From Miscanthus floridulus (lineage: Eukaryota; Streptophyta; Magnoliopsida; Poales; Poaceae), in contig NC_089591.1 in assembly GCF_019320115.1 (NCBI RefSeq), forward strand, positions 56,296,078 through 56,360,077: a DNA stretch of 64,000 nucleotides. Reading direction: 5' to 3'. Under the pieces are notes generated by a model, which was not told the DNA's origin, did no database searches, and was given only the letters and a program-made list of their open reading frames with translations. Below are positions 1 to 9,927 of the stretch, one piece after another. The translations under genes were made by a program, and so were the position numbers. The first letter of the stretch is position 1. Each line of letters opens with the position of its first letter.

Positions 1-1116
1 CGTGCACACGCGGCCAGTTGGACTCGAGCCACCTCCGACCTAACCACCACATCGGCTGGGTTTGTGGTGAGTTCCTTGAGCTCACGAGCTACCCATACTA
101 CTTCGGCGTTGTTGTAGCTCACCGAATCATCACTATTTTGTTGTAGGAGCTCTGCCGCTGTGGTCTGGCCTTACTACAATGTCTCAGCTCATGTTTTCAT
201 CGCCCAGTGTTTTGCGTTAGCACCTAGGCAAGTACCGGCTCCTTAGATAAGGCGGGGTGGGTCCTAGTTGCCCGGCAGGGGTCGTTGGTGCCATCATCCG
301 CCGCACCGGCATGCGCGGCCAGGTCAGGGACCCCCTAATGTGAAGACAGAGTGTTGCAAGGGCTGTTTTGCATAGTCGCAGACTAAAGGAATAGTGTGCT
401 TAGTGCTCACGCTATTACCAGGTAGCCTGAGGGTGTTTTCACAAAATGACCAGCGCGTGCGTGCCGCGCTGGCGGGTCACATGCGCGCGCGCTACGCGGG
501 AGTGGGACGAGCCATGTTGGGCCATGCCGAGCTATTTTGCCCTTTTCTTTTCTAACAAATTAGTTAATGCTTTTCTAAATTACATTGTGAACTGATCTTA
601 GATAATCAGTATAAAATTATGTAAGTGTCCAAAAATCATGAAGTAAATTTTGGTAGTTTCCTAAATTCATGATCTAGCTTTTAATGTATTTAGTTCATAT
701 AGTTCTGTGGTATCTTTAGGGTTACTTTAATTGTTGTAATATGCTTGTTGTTACTAGGATTATTTAGAAAATGAATTTTTGTGATGAAATGGTAGAAGTG
801 CTAGCTCTAAAAATTTTACAGTAGACTCATGACATTATTAGGCACTCACTGTAATTTTTGAAGCCTTAGAGTAGGTTGATAAATAGAGTAGCTAGTACTT
901 CTGGTTTTATCACATATAGAGTAAAGTGATATTGAGAATAGGAATGAATTTAGTTGCTAAGGCAATGCATACAACGTTTCATACCTGTTAGTGGTAGAAA
1001 TAGGCAACTTAGCATGTCAGTTGGTATAGCTAGCTTAGTAGCTTGATAGCTGTATTTTATTTTAAGAGTTGCTGTTGTCATATTACTAAGTGTTGCATCA
1101 TCATTTCATACATGTA

Positions 1117-1272
1117 GATAACGAGTTGGTAGAGTTTGTGCCTATAGGCGAATAGGACTACGAGGAGATCATTGAGGAGTACAAGGAAGATATTCTCATA
1201 TAGGAGGGAGCTCCGGAGCCATCAATTGCTGACTTTGCTGACACACCGCCTGCCCAAGGCAAGCCCCGGTGC
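1117..1272 (+). pseudogene. short acidic reading frame inside LTR D
   Basis: A 52-codon frame begins DNELVEF, is rich in Glu and Asp (EEIIEEY), and ends QGKPRC. Exactly the same length and the same frame occur in the 3' LTR of element A (11814-11969, - strand). Both copies have an in-frame TAG at the same place, directly before EGAP. Copy D has one further TAG after GE. It has no good start codon of its own and I do not recognise a protein family. It could be a remnant of an LTR-borne exon, or a non-coding element that merely stays open. Its conservation is discussed as a finding. Confidence 0.45.

Positions 1273-1275
<3 letters not shown>

Positions 1276-1345
<70 letters not shown>
1276..1345. 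repeat. (TG)35 microsatellite
   Basis: This is an uninterrupted TG dinucleotide run of 70 bases. It starts four bases after the acidic frame of LTR D. The equivalent position in the A and B LTRs has only a few bases, so the expansion is specific to this copy. Confidence 0.97.
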
Positions 1346-1346
<1 letters not shown>

Positions 1347-2545
1347 TATGCATTTACATTACAGGCATTTTATGGAAACTACATAGATACACTTACCTAT
1401 GAGTCCTACTAGTATAGGTCAAGTAGCTGCTATGCTCAGGATTTCGGTAGCGTGAGTAACCTGTCGTTACTCATAATAGGTGATTATTATGATCACTCAT
1501 GATAAATGGTGGAAAGGAAATACAAAGACCGGGCAGTGATATGGTATGAGTATTGGTGGGTGTAAGACGTTATGTTCTATGGCCAATGGGGCATAGCTTG
1601 GTTACACTTTTTCTCCGTCTGTATCGATTAAGAACCGGCCGTTGCATTAGGTTCTAGGCAGGTCACAGACTTATTATCCCGAGCACATACTTGGGTATAG
1701 GCGCAGGGAAGGCTTGTTGCTCTCTTGTCGTGGGTTCTAGCTCTTTTTGAACCAACTGATTGGAGACAGGAATGGTGGAGGTCTAAGCACCGCACTGAGT
1801 CCAGGACTCAGGAGCAGGGGCTTAGAGTCCAAGTTTGGACGGGGACTTGGACCCTATGACAGGAGAGTGATGGGCTGGTCCTGCTTATGCCTGGGGTACA
1901 AGCGGTGCGTGTGTTTCAGGGTACCCAGTTGGGCACATTGATTCATGAATCACCGGCATTCCGGTATGACTTGTCTATAGTCTAGCACCGTAGTAAGAAA
2001 TGAAAGATGAAATATGATGAAATAGAACTGTTTGTTCAACTCTTGCTTGAAAGTAGAAATGTGCTCACATAGAATGGCTGGATAATGAATTAATCATGAC
2101 TGCTAATAATAACCTAAATAAGGATTCACTATTAGTATTGCTTTCCGCAAAAAGGAAACCCAGCAAACCATAAAGCTTATCATATCCATTGGAGTTAGGA
2201 AATTATTCCCACTAGTTGGATAAGTCTTGCGAGTATATTGTGTACTCAGGGTTTATTTACCCCTATTGCAGGTACTGCTTGAGGAGTAGCCGTTGTGTGA
2301 AGGATTCTTCTGGTGGGCACAAATGGATCTTTATATATTATCGATAGATGTTTCTTTTTATTCTGCTGTTAAATTTTTGTACTCTGAATTTGGTACAATA
2401 ATAATATATTTTTAAGAACTCTGGATGTATGAAATAGACTAAGTATTATAACTCATTCTCATTATTGGATCCTTAGGAAAAATGTGGATTATTCGAGCTC
2501 TCCCGTGGGGTGTGCCCAACAGAACCCGCCCGATGTACCTTGCTG

Positions 2546-2845
2546 ATCGGACTGGGATCCAGCCTAGGCAGGAGCGCGTGGGCGGACGACTTTGCCGGCC
2601 TAGGCCTAGGTTGTGGCCTCGAAGGCGCCGCGCGCGCGAGAAGAGTAGGTCGGTCCGGGTTTTGGCGCTGGGCCGAGCAACAATGAAGAGTTTGAGCCCA
2701 ATTTTTCCTTTTCTTTTTCCAGTAAATTGTTATTTCCTAGAAAATGATTAATGGCTCAAGAAAAAAATAGCAAAAGAGAATTTTCCTGTGGGTAAAATTC
2801 ACCAATTATGTTTAAGTTTCTATTGCAAAGTTTAAAGTTTATTAT
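2546..2845. other. unassigned stretch, possible copia 5' region
   Basis: It begins GC-rich (2546-2690, with a short CCTAGGCCTAGG palindrome) and turns AT-rich after 2700. It matches neither the continuation of LTR D nor the copia 3' LTR at 6303. It may be the truncated start of the copia element. I see no gene here. Confidence 0.3.
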
Positions 2846-3490
2846 CTTCTAATTAAATTTGAACCAACGGAAGAATTTAATTTGAAGAGTAGTTGTATTT
2901 AGTAAATTATGATTATGTTAATCCTCTAATTAAATTGGAACCAACGAAAAAAATTTAATTAGAGGAGTAGTCTATTTTTTTGTTTAAGTAAGATTATGGT
3001 ATTGTCATTTTCTGACCAACGTTGATGATGACAATATTATAATGAATTTAAGTTTGAAGTTTAAATCTCTGATAAATTTTACACCAACGTGGTCAATTTT
3101 TCAGAGAGTAGTTAAGGACCAAAAAATGCTCCTGAACTAAAAGAATGTATTTCATTATCAAGTTTCCGCTGCAATGATGTTGATTATGTTCCAATTAAAT
3201 TCGAACCAACGGAAGAATTTAATTTTGAAGAGTAGTTATATGGATTTCAAGTTAATTTATGAGTTTTATGCATTAATTCTATTTTCTGCCCAATGGTAAT
3301 GTAGAATTGATGCATAGCATATTGTATGTTTTATTTTAACCGATGAGATCACTCGGCTGCATGCCAATGGGCTGCAATGCTGGGGTATGTGAACGAAAAG
3401 GCTTGAGTCAAGCCAGTTCAGGATAATTTTTGTTAGTTTACTAATTTTCTGATTAAATTAGAACCAACAGGAAGATTTAAATAGAAAATA
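2846..3490 (+). repeat. array of seven stem-loops with a shared ACCAACG loop
   Basis: Seven inverted repeats follow one another. Stem pairs are approximately 2846-2859/2874-2889, 2923-2936/2952-2965 (14 bp, perfect), 3000-3008/3028-3036, 3066-3078/3095-3107, 3193-3202/3215-3224 (10 bp, perfect), 3268-3281/3302-3315 (14 bp with one G-T pair) and 3445-3458/3475-3488. The loops share the core ACCAACG; the sixth has CCCAATGG and the seventh ACCAACAGG. The stems differ in sequence yet stay paired, so this is more than a simple tandem repeat. It lies upstream of the copia pol remnant, where a leader or gag region would be expected. Function is unknown; an RNA structure used in packaging, dimerisation or translation is one possibility. 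Confidence 0.75.
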
Positions 3491-3673
3491 AAGTATAAGT
3501 GAATGTTTTAGTCATCATGACTAAGTTTTCGTATAGATGTATCCCACATGGGGAGAAATTTTGGCATAGTAATTATGCTAGTCCATCCTGTATGACGGGA
3601 GAAGTTTTGTGATGACTCATATGGTTTTGTATCCTGCATAGTGAGAGAAGTTTAGGTAGCTCTTATGCTATCC

Positions 3674-3721
3674 TAGTATTGACCATGGCATAATAGAAAT
3701 GCGTCGTCATGGTCAATACTA
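3674..3721. repeat. perfect 14-bp inverted repeat
   Basis: TAGTATTGACCATG (3674-3687) pairs perfectly with CATGGTCAATACTA (3708-3721) across a 20-base loop. The loop itself contains GCAT...ATGC, which could form a small inner stem. It follows the seven-hairpin array but has a different loop. Confidence 0.85.
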
Positions 3722-3967
3722 ACCAAAGGCTAAGAAAAAGATGCAAGCGTGACTAGCAAAAGTACTACTAATGAAAGACCTCATTGAGTTCTTAAAGTGA
3801 ATTAAGGAAAGTGTACTCCTAAACGGATCAAGAAATAACTTTGTTTACATGACACAATCATGTGAATGAAGTAAGTTATAAGTATCTCCTCGTTTATAGG
3901 TGTTCTAAATAGTTATCAAAATTATGACAATAAAGTTCATGCCATATTTTGAGGGAGGAGAATATTT

Positions 3968-4049
3968 AGATCAATTAAGAAAAATATTCTTCATTAAGAG
4001 TGAGATAAAGATCAATTAAGAAAGATACTCTTCATTAAGAGTGAAATAA
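3968..4049 (+). repeat. 41-bp tandem duplication
   Basis: Two adjacent 41-base copies begin AGATCAATTAAGAAA and end AGTGA(G/A)ATAA, differing at four positions. They lie in the degenerate region between the hairpins and the copia reverse transcriptase. Confidence 0.85.
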
Positions 4050-4539
4050 AGACCGTTGGAGGAGTACAACGGTTACAACAATGATACCCCTAAGCAGAGA
4101 AATAGCTAAATTCCTGGACCTTTTAAAGTTTTGACAGGAAAATAGCGTAGTCAGTCTTAAAGATGTTAAGGTGGTGCTTAAAGCATCATATGAGATTTTA
4201 ACGGATTAAACTCAAAATAAGATATTTGAAGATACATTATCTTTAGAAAAGATGGGAAGATCTGGGGGAGCATGGTATGTAGAGACCTAAGACTTGAAGA
4301 GAAGCGGGTCTGCATGCCCACTTTAGTGATTAAAAAACAATGAATCTCTCAATACCTGTTGATGTTGTATGACTTATACAACACCTGTTGTTGGCTTTTC
4401 GATGAAGATGAATAATATAAATAAGGATCTTGTAATACAGGAGCCTGTAGAATCAATTGCCTCTTGGCAATAAAGAGCAACAACAGCCCCATATGAAAGT
4501 GCCAGTAGATGAGGCCCTAGAAGGTCTCAAAGAATTAGT

Positions 4540-6121
4540 AAACCAATTTTTCCAATGACTATGAAGTCTATGTTAGTAAGAAAATTCAAATGGAGGGTGA
4601 TTCCACCTTATTTAAAGAAGCCATGGGAAGCGTTTACTTGTTTAAATGGCAAGAAGCTATGGAAGTTGAAATGAATTCGATGAATACCAACGATGTTTGG
4701 GACTTAGAAGTAATTCCTAATGGAGCCAAAATAGTAGGCCGTTAATGGGTCTACAAGACAAAATGTGACTCCAAAGGGAATATAAAAAGATATAAAGCAT
4801 GACTTATAGCAAAAGGCTTTACGCAAAGAGGATGAATAGATTACGATGAGAGTTTTCTCTCTAGTCTTATGCAAGGATTCTTTTAGAATCATAATGGTGT
4901 TAATGGCACATTACGATTTAGAGTTACATCAGATGGATATAAAGACGATATTCCTCAACGGGGATTTGTATGAAAAATTTACATGGCACAACCCAAAGGT
5001 TTTGTCATGGAAGAAAAGAATGTATGGGATGCCGCCTGTAGATATCCATTTATGAGTTAAAAGTAAGTCTCTAGACAGTAATATTTGAAGTTGATGAAAC
5101 AATGAGAAAGTTTGGGTTTTAAAGAAATTGAGAAGGACAATAACGTTTATGCGAAAATTTATTTTCCACATCCTGTAAATAGATGACATTCTACTCACTA
5201 GTAGTGATGTTAATCTGTCAGTTGAGAAGAAGTTGTGTCCTCAAGTTTCAATGTGAATGATCTTGGTGAAGCGTCATTGGTTCTAGTAATCGAAATTCAC
5301 CAAGATAGAAGAAAATGGGGTATTAGGACTATCGCAAAGGCATACTTAGAAAAGATTCTAAAGAAATAAAGTATGCATGCGAGTAAACCTACGCCTGCTC
5401 CTATAGTCAAGGGTAATAGATTTGGGAACTTTAAGTGTTCTAGGAACCGATATGAGATCGATCAAAAGAATATGGTTCCATATACTTTAGCCGTTGGAAA
5501 GTTTGATGAGTATACAAGTATAAGTAAGAACTTACCCTGACATAGTTTACGTATCCGGGATATTTTGGCAGAAGTCCAGTCCAGATATACATCACTGGAA
5601 TAGAGTTAAGAATGTCTTGCAATTTTGCAAAGTATCAAAGGCCTCATGCTGAGTAAGAAAGAACAAGTACTCTCAAATAGTTGTGGGTACAAATGTTAAG
5701 TCTTGGCGAGATGTATAGTGAAATCCACAATAGTTACTAACACTCGCAGTTGGAGTATTATTGTGGAAAAACTCCAAAAATCAGTTATGGTGTCATTAGT
5801 GATGCATACCATAATATAGCTTGACATGAGGCTTAAGAAACAGGCAAAAGGTGGTTAAGAGAGTTTGTATCTGAATTTAACAATAGTAGACAATAGTAAT
5901 AACCATTTAAAGTAAGTTAACTCCTAAGACAACTTGTTAAGTGTGCTGCCAAACACATTGACACTAAGTTATATGTTGTAAAGGAGAAAATCCAGAATCA
6001 TTTTGAAAGCATTGAGCACATAAGTACCGAGTAAGTGCTTGCGGATCCGCTTACCAAAGGCTTACCACCCAGTGCGTTCAAAGAACACACAATCAACATG
6101 GGTTTATGGGAAAGCCTATGA
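4540..6121 (+). pseudogene. Ty1/copia pol remnant (reverse transcriptase and RNase H)
   Basis: Reading across frames gives the order expected for copia pol. An acidic EAMEVEMNS block at about 4650 is followed by WVYKTK near 4750, LIAKGFTQR near 4805 and LELHQMD near 4920. An IDDILLTSSDVN block at 5177-5212 corresponds to the YVDD active site, with a stop just before it. The RNase H end is clear at 5960-6121: VVKEKIQ, ADPLTKGLPPS and a final GLWESL before a TGA. Several stops and frameshifts break it, so it cannot encode an active polymerase. No gag, protease or integrase can be read with confidence upstream. The enzyme would copy element RNA into DNA in cytoplasmic particles. The Tork/Tnt1-like lineage is likely from motif style; I am sure of copia and less sure of the clade. 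Confidence 0.85.
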
Positions 6122-6290
6122 TTTCTGGATACTAAGGGCCTAGTTGAGTTTCTATTTCAAAACAAAGAGGTGCATTGCAGCTGTTAAATCTAATGACAAC
6201 TGACCGTGACGATGAGGCACGCTCTATGTACTGATATGTGATGGAATGGGAAAAAGAAAAAGAAAGTTAAGTTTAAGTATGATGTGAGAT

Positions 6291-6302
6291 CAAGGGAAAG
6301 AT
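6291..6302 (+). other. copia polypurine tract
   Basis: CAAGGGAAAGAT lies immediately before TGTTAGAG, the usual PPT/3' LTR junction of copia elements. It would prime plus-strand DNA synthesis. Confidence 0.65.
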
Positions 6303-6781
6303 TGTTAGAGTTGATCTCATCCGACTCAGCCCAACGATCGAGTCGGGCCTTGATCCAGTGCCCTGATCGGGGGCATCTAACCAAACCAAGGTTGGTGGGC
6401 CCCAGTCGCGCAGCACCATATATAGTGAGGTGGGGGCTAGGGCACATGATACGAGGTTCATCTGAGCCGCCAGACGCCCCATCTACTTCCTAACCCTAGA
6501 CTGATCGAGAGGGGTGCTGCCAGCGATGGGAAGTCCACCACCGCCTCTGCGCCACCCGACGTCTACGCCAGCGCCAAACTCCTTTGTTTCTCCTTCCCCG
6601 ACGCCCTACATCACCGACATGGCCTTGGACGGATCATGCTCCTCCAAACCCGACGGTCAGAGATCTCCTACATCTCTCTCTCACTGTCTCCCTCTCTGTA
6701 TCATGTTATATGTCGAATTGAACTAAACCAGTAATGTATTCACCCTCCAATCAGCACCTAGATGATCCTAAAAACATAACA
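6303..6781 (+). mobile_element. copia 3' LTR (right end approximate)
   Basis: The LTR starts TGTTAGAGTTGATC directly after the polypurine tract. A TATATA box lies at 6419-6424, and a C-rich leader-like stretch follows. I place the end at the CATAACA motif, because LTRs end in CA and a GC-rich, different sequence follows. No matching 5' LTR was found upstream of the pol remnant, so the end and any target duplication cannot be verified. The element is truncated or rearranged on its 5' side. Confidence 0.6.
6419..6424 (+). promoter_or_regulatory. TATA box of copia LTR
   Basis: TATATA sits inside the 3' LTR about 115 bases after its start and upstream of a C-rich leader, a typical place for the LTR promoter. 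Confidence 0.45.
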
Positions 6782-7132
6782 CTCCGAAGCAGCGGCAGCG
6801 GCAGCGGCGGCGGGAGTTGTGGAGATGAAGAAATGCCCGAGGCTTAAAACCCTAGACTCTTCTATGCTTAAACGAATATATAGGTGAGTCGGAGGTGGGC
6901 TGGACCTAATGGGCTATTCTGAGTTCAGCCTCAGTGTGAAAAGGAAGTAGGGCCGTGCTGGGCTGGCCTCTCAGTGAGAGGCTGATATCGGTGGCTGCTT
7001 TTCAGTCTTTGGGTGGGCTGGGCGCCTGGGCTGTGCTTAGCGATGATGGTACTGACAGGTAACAACCTCTCCAAAAAAAAAAAAAAAGGTGACAAGGTCA
7101 CGTCTCAGCGATGTCCACGTGATGTGGACTCG
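6782..7132. other. unassigned stretch with A15 run
   Basis: It starts with a short GCGGCA-type repeat and ends near a run of 15 A (7073-7087). The sequence has no long frame and no similarity I recognise. It may be pre-insertion host sequence of the copia and MITE elements. Confidence 0.3.
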
Positions 7133-7373
7133 GGCCTTGTTTAGATCACTCCAAAATTCCAAGTTTTTTCACTCTCTCTCCATCACATTAATTTTTAAAC
7201 GCATGCATGGAGCATTAAATGTAGGTAAAAAAATAACTAATTGCACAGTTTAGTTGGAAATCACGAGATGAATCTTTTGAGCTTAGTTGGTCCACGATTG
7301 AACAATATTTACCAAATAAGACGAAAGTGCTACTATTCATCGAGTTGAAAAAATCTTCAATCTAAACAAGGCC
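7133..7373. mobile_element. MITE 1 (241 bp)
   Basis: Terminal inverted repeats GGCCTTGTTTAGAT and ATCTAAACAAGGCC bound a 241-base AT-rich element with no coding capacity. It is flanked on both sides by TCG (7130-7132 and 7374-7376), a 3-bp target duplication. The sequence resembles a MITE type that I recall as very abundant in sorghum and its relatives. Its transposase superfamily is uncertain; a 3-bp duplication fits PIF/Harbinger or CACTA. Confidence 0.88.
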
Positions 7374-7376
7374 TCG

Positions 7377-7904
7377 ATTGTGATTCTGTACAAGCGGTAG
7401 CAGCAGCCTAGGAGGTGTGGCCCAGCCTAGTAGCGAGATTCAAAGCGAGTTTTGACGAGGCCGACAGGATTCAAAGCGAAGTCGGCATCCGCTTTTGCCG
7501 CCCCCAGGTGCTGTGCTGGTGCGGTGCCCTTCCACCCACTTTTTCCCCAACCGAACCGTGCACCGCATCATCCATGCTCCCCGCACTCCGGGAGTGGAAG
7601 GCAAAAGGCGGCGGCGATCCTTCATATCCCTCCCTGGCGCTGGAAAAGCAGGACAGCATCCGCGCGCGTGCGGGGTCGCCGTCGAAGGTGGCTTAGGCTT
7701 CGGCCGCCCGGGGGCCGGGGCAGCGTCATGCATCCCCCGGCATCATCATGCGGCGGCAACCGGCGATAGCTCAGGAACAACGGCAGGCCGCCGGGTCGTC
7801 GTCTTTCCGGTCCCTGCCTGCCTTTTGGTGTGTTACAGATCCATACTAAACGAGCACAACGCAGGCATTAGAGGTGTTGGTTGGAGAAAAAAGTGTCAGG
7901 CTAC
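7377..7904. other. unassigned GC-rich stretch between MITEs
   Basis: It is GC-rich and open in several overlapping frames on both strands, none with a recognisable domain. A frame from 7495 runs on into MITE 2, which argues against a real gene. It may be low-copy host sequence, such as a promoter or a gene fragment. Confidence 0.3.
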
Positions 7905-7907
7905 CTA

Positions 7908-8044
7908 CAGCCTGTTCGGTTGGCTGGTTCGTATCGTTGCTAGTTCGTGAAGAAGTACTGCTGGCTGGTCTCTGTTAGAAAAATACTATTTCGACTGAAA
8001 ATTTACGATCATTTACAACAAGCCACAGCCAAACAAACAGGCTG
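7908..8044. mobile_element. MITE 2 (137 bp)
   Basis: Inverted ends CAGCCTGTTCGGTTGGCTG and the approximate complement ending AAACAAACAGGCTG enclose 137 bases. CTA flanks both sides (7905-7907 and 8045-8047). The 3-bp CTA duplication fits a PIF/Harbinger-type MITE. It carries no gene. Confidence 0.88.
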
Positions 8045-8047
8045 CTA

Positions 8048-8983
8048 GGCTCCAGAGCAACGAAACCAGCGACGGCAAAAACACATCATTGTCGAGTCTC
8101 ACAAACTCATTTCGCTAATATAAGGTCATGCCCAATGCTACCAGGTACCTAGTATTATATAGGTGATCAGAGTTACCTATAGAGACAGCAAAAGCTTGGT
8201 CCCACAAAAACGTGAAGCATCTGCTGGATCGTATGAAGTGGAGATGTGAGAGATAGAGGAACCTTATCACGGGGAGAAACAGACAAGTGATTTGGGTAGT
8301 AAAGAGCTGGTAGGATTGGTGGCCTATGCTAGCCAGATCATACACCTTAAACTTTGTCATCTGTACATGGCTAGCTACTACTTTTCTTGTGAGGATAATA
8401 ACTTTTTGCATGTGTGTTGGGTTTGATCTAAAATGTAGCTATGGTTTTATTTAGAATGGCTTCTCTTCTCAACCGCTACCTTAGACAAAACAAAATGGCT
8501 GAAGGCCCCCAAACGCCGCACTTCCAACCCGGCTTCCACCCCTCGCGCTTCTTCTCCACATGCCGTTTTCACCTAAAATCCGAATCAGCCTCAGGCGAGC
8601 ATCAGGGGAAATCCGACCAATTCCTCATCTAGCGCTCATGCCTCCTTCATCTTCCTCCTCTACCAGTCTGCCCTGGTTGCTCCTTCCTCTTCTTTGTCGG
8701 TTTGCCCGGCCACTCCTCCTTCCTCTCCGGAGGCCGCTTCTCCCTCCATGACCACATTCGCGATGAGCGTGACCGGATCCTGCGACCGTTCCTCCATGAC
8801 GAACACAACCTCCGACAGACACTCCTCCTCTCCGGCATTGGCTCCTCCCTCCATGACTATTCCTTCCTGGGATGAGCATGCCCTTCGGCGGCGGTTCCTC
8901 CCTCTGCTGACGAGCATGACTTGTTGTTGTCGCTCCTCTCTCCGGTCTCCGCAACGAGCACAACCTCTCTTACTATCACTCAT
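8048..8983. other. unassigned low-copy-like stretch
   Basis: The first half (to about 8430) is mixed in composition. The second half (8500-8983) is GC-rich and has imperfect repeats of 'CTCCCTCCATGAC' and 'CTCCTCTCCGG' type. One + strand frame gives a repeated FSLHD / SSLHD / FLHDEHN pattern, which may be a captured gene fragment or simple repetition. I recognise no protein family. Element J inserted at its right edge. Confidence 0.3.
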
Positions 8984-9456
8984 TGTCAACAGAATATCGT
9001 CGGCAGTCCTCCGAGGGGTATCCCACGAAGGTAGATTGATCGGTAGAGATGCGTGTAATCGAGAACAAGAAGGCAACAGAGACACAAGAGTTAGACATGT
9101 TCGGGCCATCGACGTGACGTAATACCCTACTCCTGTGGTCTGTTGGATTGTATTGGCTATCGTATGATATTGCGTGTGTTTGGAGGGGGTCCCTGCCCGC
9201 CTTATATAGTCCGGGGGACAGGGTTACAAGTCGGTTAGATCTAGGAGATAACCGGAAAGTAATAACATATTACAATAATCATGGGATCATACGTATCCTA
9301 ATAGATCTCATAGCATCTTTAGGATATCTTTCCAGTGTCTTGTGGGATGCACCGAGCAGCGCCGTGTCCGGCAAGGCTTCGTCTTGTGGGATGGGCTGCC
9401 CCTGGGGGCGCAACCCATATGGTCTGTTGTGGGTATCCAGGGTCATACCCCCCACA
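8984..9456 (-). mobile_element. 3' LTR of element J (473 bp)
   Basis: On the - strand it starts TGTGGGGGGTATGACCC and ends GATATTCTGTTGACA. That closely parallels the K LTR, which starts TGTGGAGGGTATGGCCC and ends GATATTCTGTCGACA. The sequence just upstream on the - strand, GCTCGGGGACTAGC, is polypurine-like and matches the sequence before the K 3' LTR, so this is a 3' LTR. A TATA box lies at 9203-9209. Confidence 0.85.
9203..9209 (-). promoter_or_regulatory. TATA box of J LTR
   Basis: The - strand reads ACTATATAAGGCGGGCAGGG, matching the ACTATATAAGGAGAGGCAGG block of the K LTR. A cytosine-rich leader follows. Confidence 0.6.
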
Positions 9457-9567
9457 GCTAGTCCCCGAGCGCCTTGTATCCATTGTGCAACGCCGTCTTG
9501 AGTTTGTCCATGCAGGTACGAACAAATCTGAGTAGTCAAACTCATGGTCCGACCACCGTGATGAGTT

Positions 9568-9760
9568 GTCGAGTAGTTGTGAACCATCGTCGAGCAGTTG
9601 TGAACCATCGCCGAGCAGTGTGAACCGTTGTCGAGCAGTGTGAACCGTCGCCGAGCAGTGTGAACCCTCACCGAGCAGTGTGAACCATCACCGAGCAGTG
9701 TGAACCTTCGCCGAGCAGTGTGAACCATCGCCGAGCAGTGTGAACCATCGCCGATGAGTG
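9568..9760 (-). repeat. tandem repeat of about 20 bp in J
   Basis: About nine and a half units of the + strand pattern GCCGAGCAGTGTGAACCATC follow head to tail. The first two are 21 bases long and the rest 20. The array lies between pol-side sequence and the 3' LTR, the place where Tat elements often carry tandem repeats. The open frame that crosses it on the - strand is a by-product of the repeats. Confidence 0.93.
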
Positions 9761-9927
9761 TATCCCAAGTTAGGCTTGCCATAAGGATATAAGGAGCTTA
9801 AGTTCAAAATCAAAAATTTCCTCGTAGTGGACCAAGTGTGCCCACTTAGAGTCCGACCACGAGAAAGGGAGATAGTCTTCTTCAACTTAAGGCGGTACGG
9901 AGTCTTCCAGATTAAAGCAAACACACT

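Larger units (their letters stand above)
1..2545 (+). mobile_element. LTR fragment D, long chromovirus-type LTR
   Basis: This is a + strand copy of the LTR family that also forms both LTRs of element A, seen there on the - strand. Shared blocks include the splice-donor-like stretch around 68-95, the block around 1590-1710 that contains GGCATAGCTTGGTTACAC, and the block around 2050-2290 ending in a conserved 'ACTCAGGGTTTATTTACCCC'-like motif. The beginning of the LTR lies before the window. Homology to A stops near 2545, so the last ~100 bases, including the GGTTCTACCA end, are missing or replaced. The first ~530 bases are GC-rich and the rest AT-rich, as in the related LTRs. Orientation and family are well supported by the multi-block similarity; the exact right end is uncertain. 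Confidence 0.8.

Noticed and set aside
7495..7950. Open frame of 151 codons on the + strand
   Set aside because: It ends inside MITE 2, overlaps equally long frames in other phases, and has no recognisable domain.
9568..9760. CRISPR array
   Set aside because: Units of 20-21 bp follow without unique spacers, in a eukaryotic retroelement; it is a simple tandem repeat.
9279..9782. Open frame of 167 codons on the - strand
   Set aside because: It is made of J LTR sequence and the 20-bp tandem repeat; the repeated peptide comes from the 20/21-bp units.
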